From CAYWBW01 sp964456745 (GTDB taxonomy: Bacteria > Patescibacteriota > Gracilibacteria > GCA-2401425 > JAJOLG01): a stretch of DNA of 64,000 nucleotides. The first letter of the stretch is position 1; every line of letters begins with the position of its first letter. Made by a program: the position numbers and the translations under genes. This document shows, in pieces, positions 61,149 through 64,000 of this stretch. Below the pieces are notes generated by a model. It ran no database searches. It was not told the origin of the DNA and worked only from the letters and a program-made list of their open reading frames with translations. The stretch lies in the NCBI GenBank assembly GCA_964456745.1, contig CAYWBW010000006.1, positions 16,942-80,941 on the forward strand, given 5' to 3'.

Positions 61149-61655
61149 ATGACTCTTAAATGACATATTAACGATAGTGAACATGTACCATATCACATTG
61201 CTTCAGAATTTATGATGCAAGCTAATTATTATTATACATGATGAGAAAAATCACTTTCTGAATGCTGATGTAATTGTAGAAAATTACCTGCTCATATAAT
61301 TCAAGTTGCTGCTATAGCCATGAAAGATTTATTAGAAGAAACTTTTACACAAGATATAATTGACATATTTAATATCAACCCCTGGAATCCAGTCCAATCA
61401 CAACTTTCTCGATTAAACATATGTAGCCCACCCCTAACTGAAGGAAGTGATAAAACTGAAGTCTGATGTATTCAATGATATAGCAGATGAGAAAAATGCT
61501 CTACAAGAACTGAAGATAACATAAAAAAAGCTTTTCAATTAAAAGATGGATTTTCAAAAACAGAAATTGATGTAATGAAATCACTATTACGAGATCTTAT
61601 TATTAACGCCGTATGGGCACAATGAATAAGATGATTTGAAACTTTTCAAAAATAA
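61149..61655 (+). CDS. Small Cys-containing protein beside radical SAM gene
   Basis: 168 aa, family not recognised. Starts MTLKGHINDSEHVPYHIASE. Cysteines cluster in SECGCNCRKLPAH, later LNICSPPL, and VGCIQGYSRGEKCSTRTE; six or seven Cys in a short soluble protein suggests a metal or cluster site. Its position 62 bases after the radical SAM gene, on the same strand, makes it a likely functional partner. No signal peptide. It ends GIRGFETFQK. Confidence 0.65.
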
Positions 61656-61872
61656 CCTGTTAGTTAATTATTATAATTAAATTCTTATTACTTTAACAAA
61701 AATTTTTCTACAATCAAATCATGATAGCAAAAAATCATTATATTCATAATTAGCAGAAATAGATATTACTGAAATAAAAATATCCTAAACTATTTCATCA
61801 TATATAATTTTTCACATAGATTTACACACTTAATTTATTATAATTAACGCATATTAAATATAAACAAAACTA

Positions 61873-62808
61873 ATGTTAAATGTCATAATAATCATTGCAC
61901 CATTGTTTTTCATAATATTTGTAAGTGCTATAATTCAACATTTCAAAAAATTAAATAAGCACTGGTGAAATTATCTAAACTCTTTTGCATTAAATATTTG
62001 ATTTCCAGCACTGATATTTTCAGCACTTTCAAAGACAACCTTCTCATTTGATGGACATAGTGATATTATATATGGAAATTCATTATTCCTAATTTCTGGC
62101 TTTGCAATTGCCTACTTTTTATGAAAAATAATTAAGCTTAGTAGAAAATCCTTAAAAACTTTTTATATATGTTTTATATTTTGAAATGTTGCTTATTTAG
62201 GAATTCCAATAATTACACAAATTTATTGAGACTCTACTGTATGAGTCACAAGCTTAATAGCAGCAATCTATTTGTTTTGGGTTTTTACTATTTGAATTTG
62301 ATTTTTAGAATATTTGCAAATAAAAAAATGAGAAAATTTAATAAAAAAAATTATTATAAATTTAATAAAAAATCCATTACTAATTTCAGTATTTGTAGGT
62401 TTTGTAGTATCAATATTTAATATTCACATTCATGCCATTATATTAGAATCAATAACAATGATAGCAAATTGTGTAACTCCCATTGTACTAATTGTTATAT
62501 GACTATTTATTTGAAGAACAAAGATATGAAATTTATCACACTGGTTTCCTGTATTGGCATTCTCCTTAACAACATTGTTAATAGTCCCTTGATTGTATTA
62601 TTTTTGAATAAAATGATTCTGATTAACAATAAATAATTACACAGCTTCAATTATTGATGCAGCAATGCCACTTGCCATAACACCTTTTGCCTTAGCAGAC
62701 AAATATGATTTAAATAAAAGATTTATAGCCAATTGTATCGTTTTAAGTACCGTACTATCTATAATTACAATTCCATTTTGGATATGAATATTAAGTAATA
62801 TGATTTAA
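61873..62808 (+). CDS. AEC-family permease (auxin efflux carrier type)
   Basis: 311 aa with ten membrane helices in two halves. Typical AEC features are in FALNIGFPALIFSALSK, GNVAYLGIPI (the family's GN...lPl pattern) and AAMPLAITPFALADKYDLN. Bacterial members move malate, malonate or similar carboxylates. The stop overlaps the start of paralogue 7 (TAATG), so the two are translationally coupled. The 217-bp gap upstream (61656-61872) is AT-rich and shows nothing I can name. Confidence 0.88.
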
Positions 62809-64000
62809 TGCTTAAGAAATGCAAACAATGCTTGATTGAATTTGAAATCACCCAAGAAGATCTAAACTTCTATGACAAAGTGAGTCCTATTTTTAATTGA
62901 AAAAAATGTACAATACCAGCTCCTACACTTTGCCCTAATTGCAGACAACAGAGAAGGCTTAGCTTTAGAAATGAACGAAAGTTATATAAAAGAAAATGCG
63001 ATCTAACTTGAAATAATATTATCTCAATTTATTCTGATGATAAACCATTTACCATATATAATCAAAAAGACTGGTGGACTGATAAATTTGATTGATTAAA
63101 CTACTGAACTGACTTTGATTTTAACAAGAGTTTTTTTGAGCAATTTAATAATCTAATAAATCAAGTTCCACTGGCAAGTATGCATATAACTAATTCAGAA
63201 AATTCAGACTATTGAAATCACATTTGAGATATGAAATCTTGTTATATGGTGTCTGCATCATGGAGTTGTGAAAATATTATGTACTCATCCAAGGTTATGA
63301 ATTCAAATAATTCATTAGACCTGCTTAATTGTTCACATTGTGAAAATTGTTATGAATGTTTTTGATGTGAAAAATGCAATACCTGTATCTTTTGCAATAA
63401 CTCAATCAATTGTTCAAATAGTTATTTTCTTGATTCGTGTAAAAATTGTGAAGACTGCCTGCTTTGTACCAATTTAGTTAATAAAAAATATTGCATTAAT
63501 AATATTCAGTTTAGTAAAGCAGAATATGAAAAAGAATTAAAAGACTTTTTTAACAATAAAGAAAACAAGATCACTAGAAAATTATTTTCAAAATTGTCTA
63601 ACGAGAAAATATGTAAAAATCTCAATATGGTAAATTGTGAAAATTCATTATGAGATCGAATTTCTAATTGTAAAAACTGTTATTATGTATTTAATGCAAC
63701 TAAAACAGAAGATTCAAAATATCTAGAAAATTGATGAGAATGATGTAAAAATACATATGATTGATTTTGATTTTGATATAACTCAGAATATGGATATGAA
63801 ATTGTTGATACTTGATTAAATTGATATCATCAATGTTTTACAATTATTTCACACAACTGTAATGAAGTTTATTATTCACATTCATGTTATAATTCTTCAA
63901 ATTTATTTTGATGCATTTGATTAAAGAAAAATAAATATTGTATTCTAAACAAACAATATACAAAAGAGCAGTATGAAGTATTAGTTCCAAAGGTTATTGA
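62808..64000 (+). CDS. Cys-rich paralogue 7 of 7 (3' end outside window)
   Basis: 397 codons are present. Starts MLKKCKQCLIEFEITQEDLN; the second pair is LCPNCRQQRRLSFRNE. First array: CSHCENCYECFGCEKCNTC, one of the densest CxxC runs, ending NKKYCINNIQFSKAEYE. Second array: ends KNKYCILNKQYTKEQYEVLVPKVI at the window edge. The C-terminal ribbon is not visible. The ATG overlaps the AEC permease stop, the only member coupled to a transporter. The two conserved array ends are nearly identical to those of paralogue 1. Function unknown. Confidence 0.85.

Overview
ORGANISM. The window reads only with UGA translated as glycine (genetic code 25). Under the standard code the long genes shatter. With UGA=Gly there are about 40 long, tightly packed genes whose family motifs are intact, several with UGA at an invariant glycine (P-type ATPase DKTGTLT, RecQ Walker A, subtilisin HGTHVAG). 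That code, the AT-rich composition and the scarcity of Shine-Dalgarno sequences point to Candidatus Gracilibacteria (BD1-5/GN02) or its sister Absconditabacteria (SR1). A conserved DnaE arginine encoded by CGA favours the Gracilibacteria side, tentatively. All gene coordinates use TAA/TAG-only stops. No gap between annotated features exceeds about 290 bases, and I saw no rRNA, tRNA or CRISPR.

LAYOUT. 1-10108 (+): the 3' part of a giant multidomain surface protein ending in S-layer-homology (SLH) domains. 10177-32152 (-): two small unknown ORFs; a copper cluster (CsoR repressor, heavy-metal-domain/SafE fusion, CopA-type ATPase); DnaE; a cohesin-like membrane protein; a small lipoprotein; a DUF2339-like polytopic protein; a thrombospondin-type-3 repeat protein; DUF4395 with a CstR-like repressor; RecQ; a gamma-glutamylcyclotransferase-like enzyme; a secreted subtilisin. 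32331-44198 (mostly +): a cytosolic-looking Ig-fold protein, the first Cys-rich paralogue, a divergent unknown/kinase-like pair, an MFS transporter, a GNAT, a class III nucleotide cyclase and EamA transporters. 44226-64000: six more Cys-rich paralogues in blocks (two, three and one), interleaved with two TrmB-type regulators, a toxin-antitoxin pair, an aspartokinase-like enzyme, small unknowns, a radical SAM protein with a small Cys-rich neighbour, and an AEC transporter.

HOW IT FITS TOGETHER. The first half looks like a surface and metal/sulfur homeostasis region of a small symbiotic or predatory cell. The striking part of the second half is a seven-member family of about 555-595-residue proteins with an N-terminal CxxC...CPxCR knuckle followed by an Arg-rich stretch, two internal Cys-knuckle arrays each ending in a KxYxIxNxxYxKEEYE-like motif, and a C-terminal zinc ribbon. 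Two of its blocks sit divergently next to TrmB-like regulators, and the array shows fossils and palindromic insertions that indicate active duplication. I cannot assign it a function; it is the best candidate here for an undescribed system.
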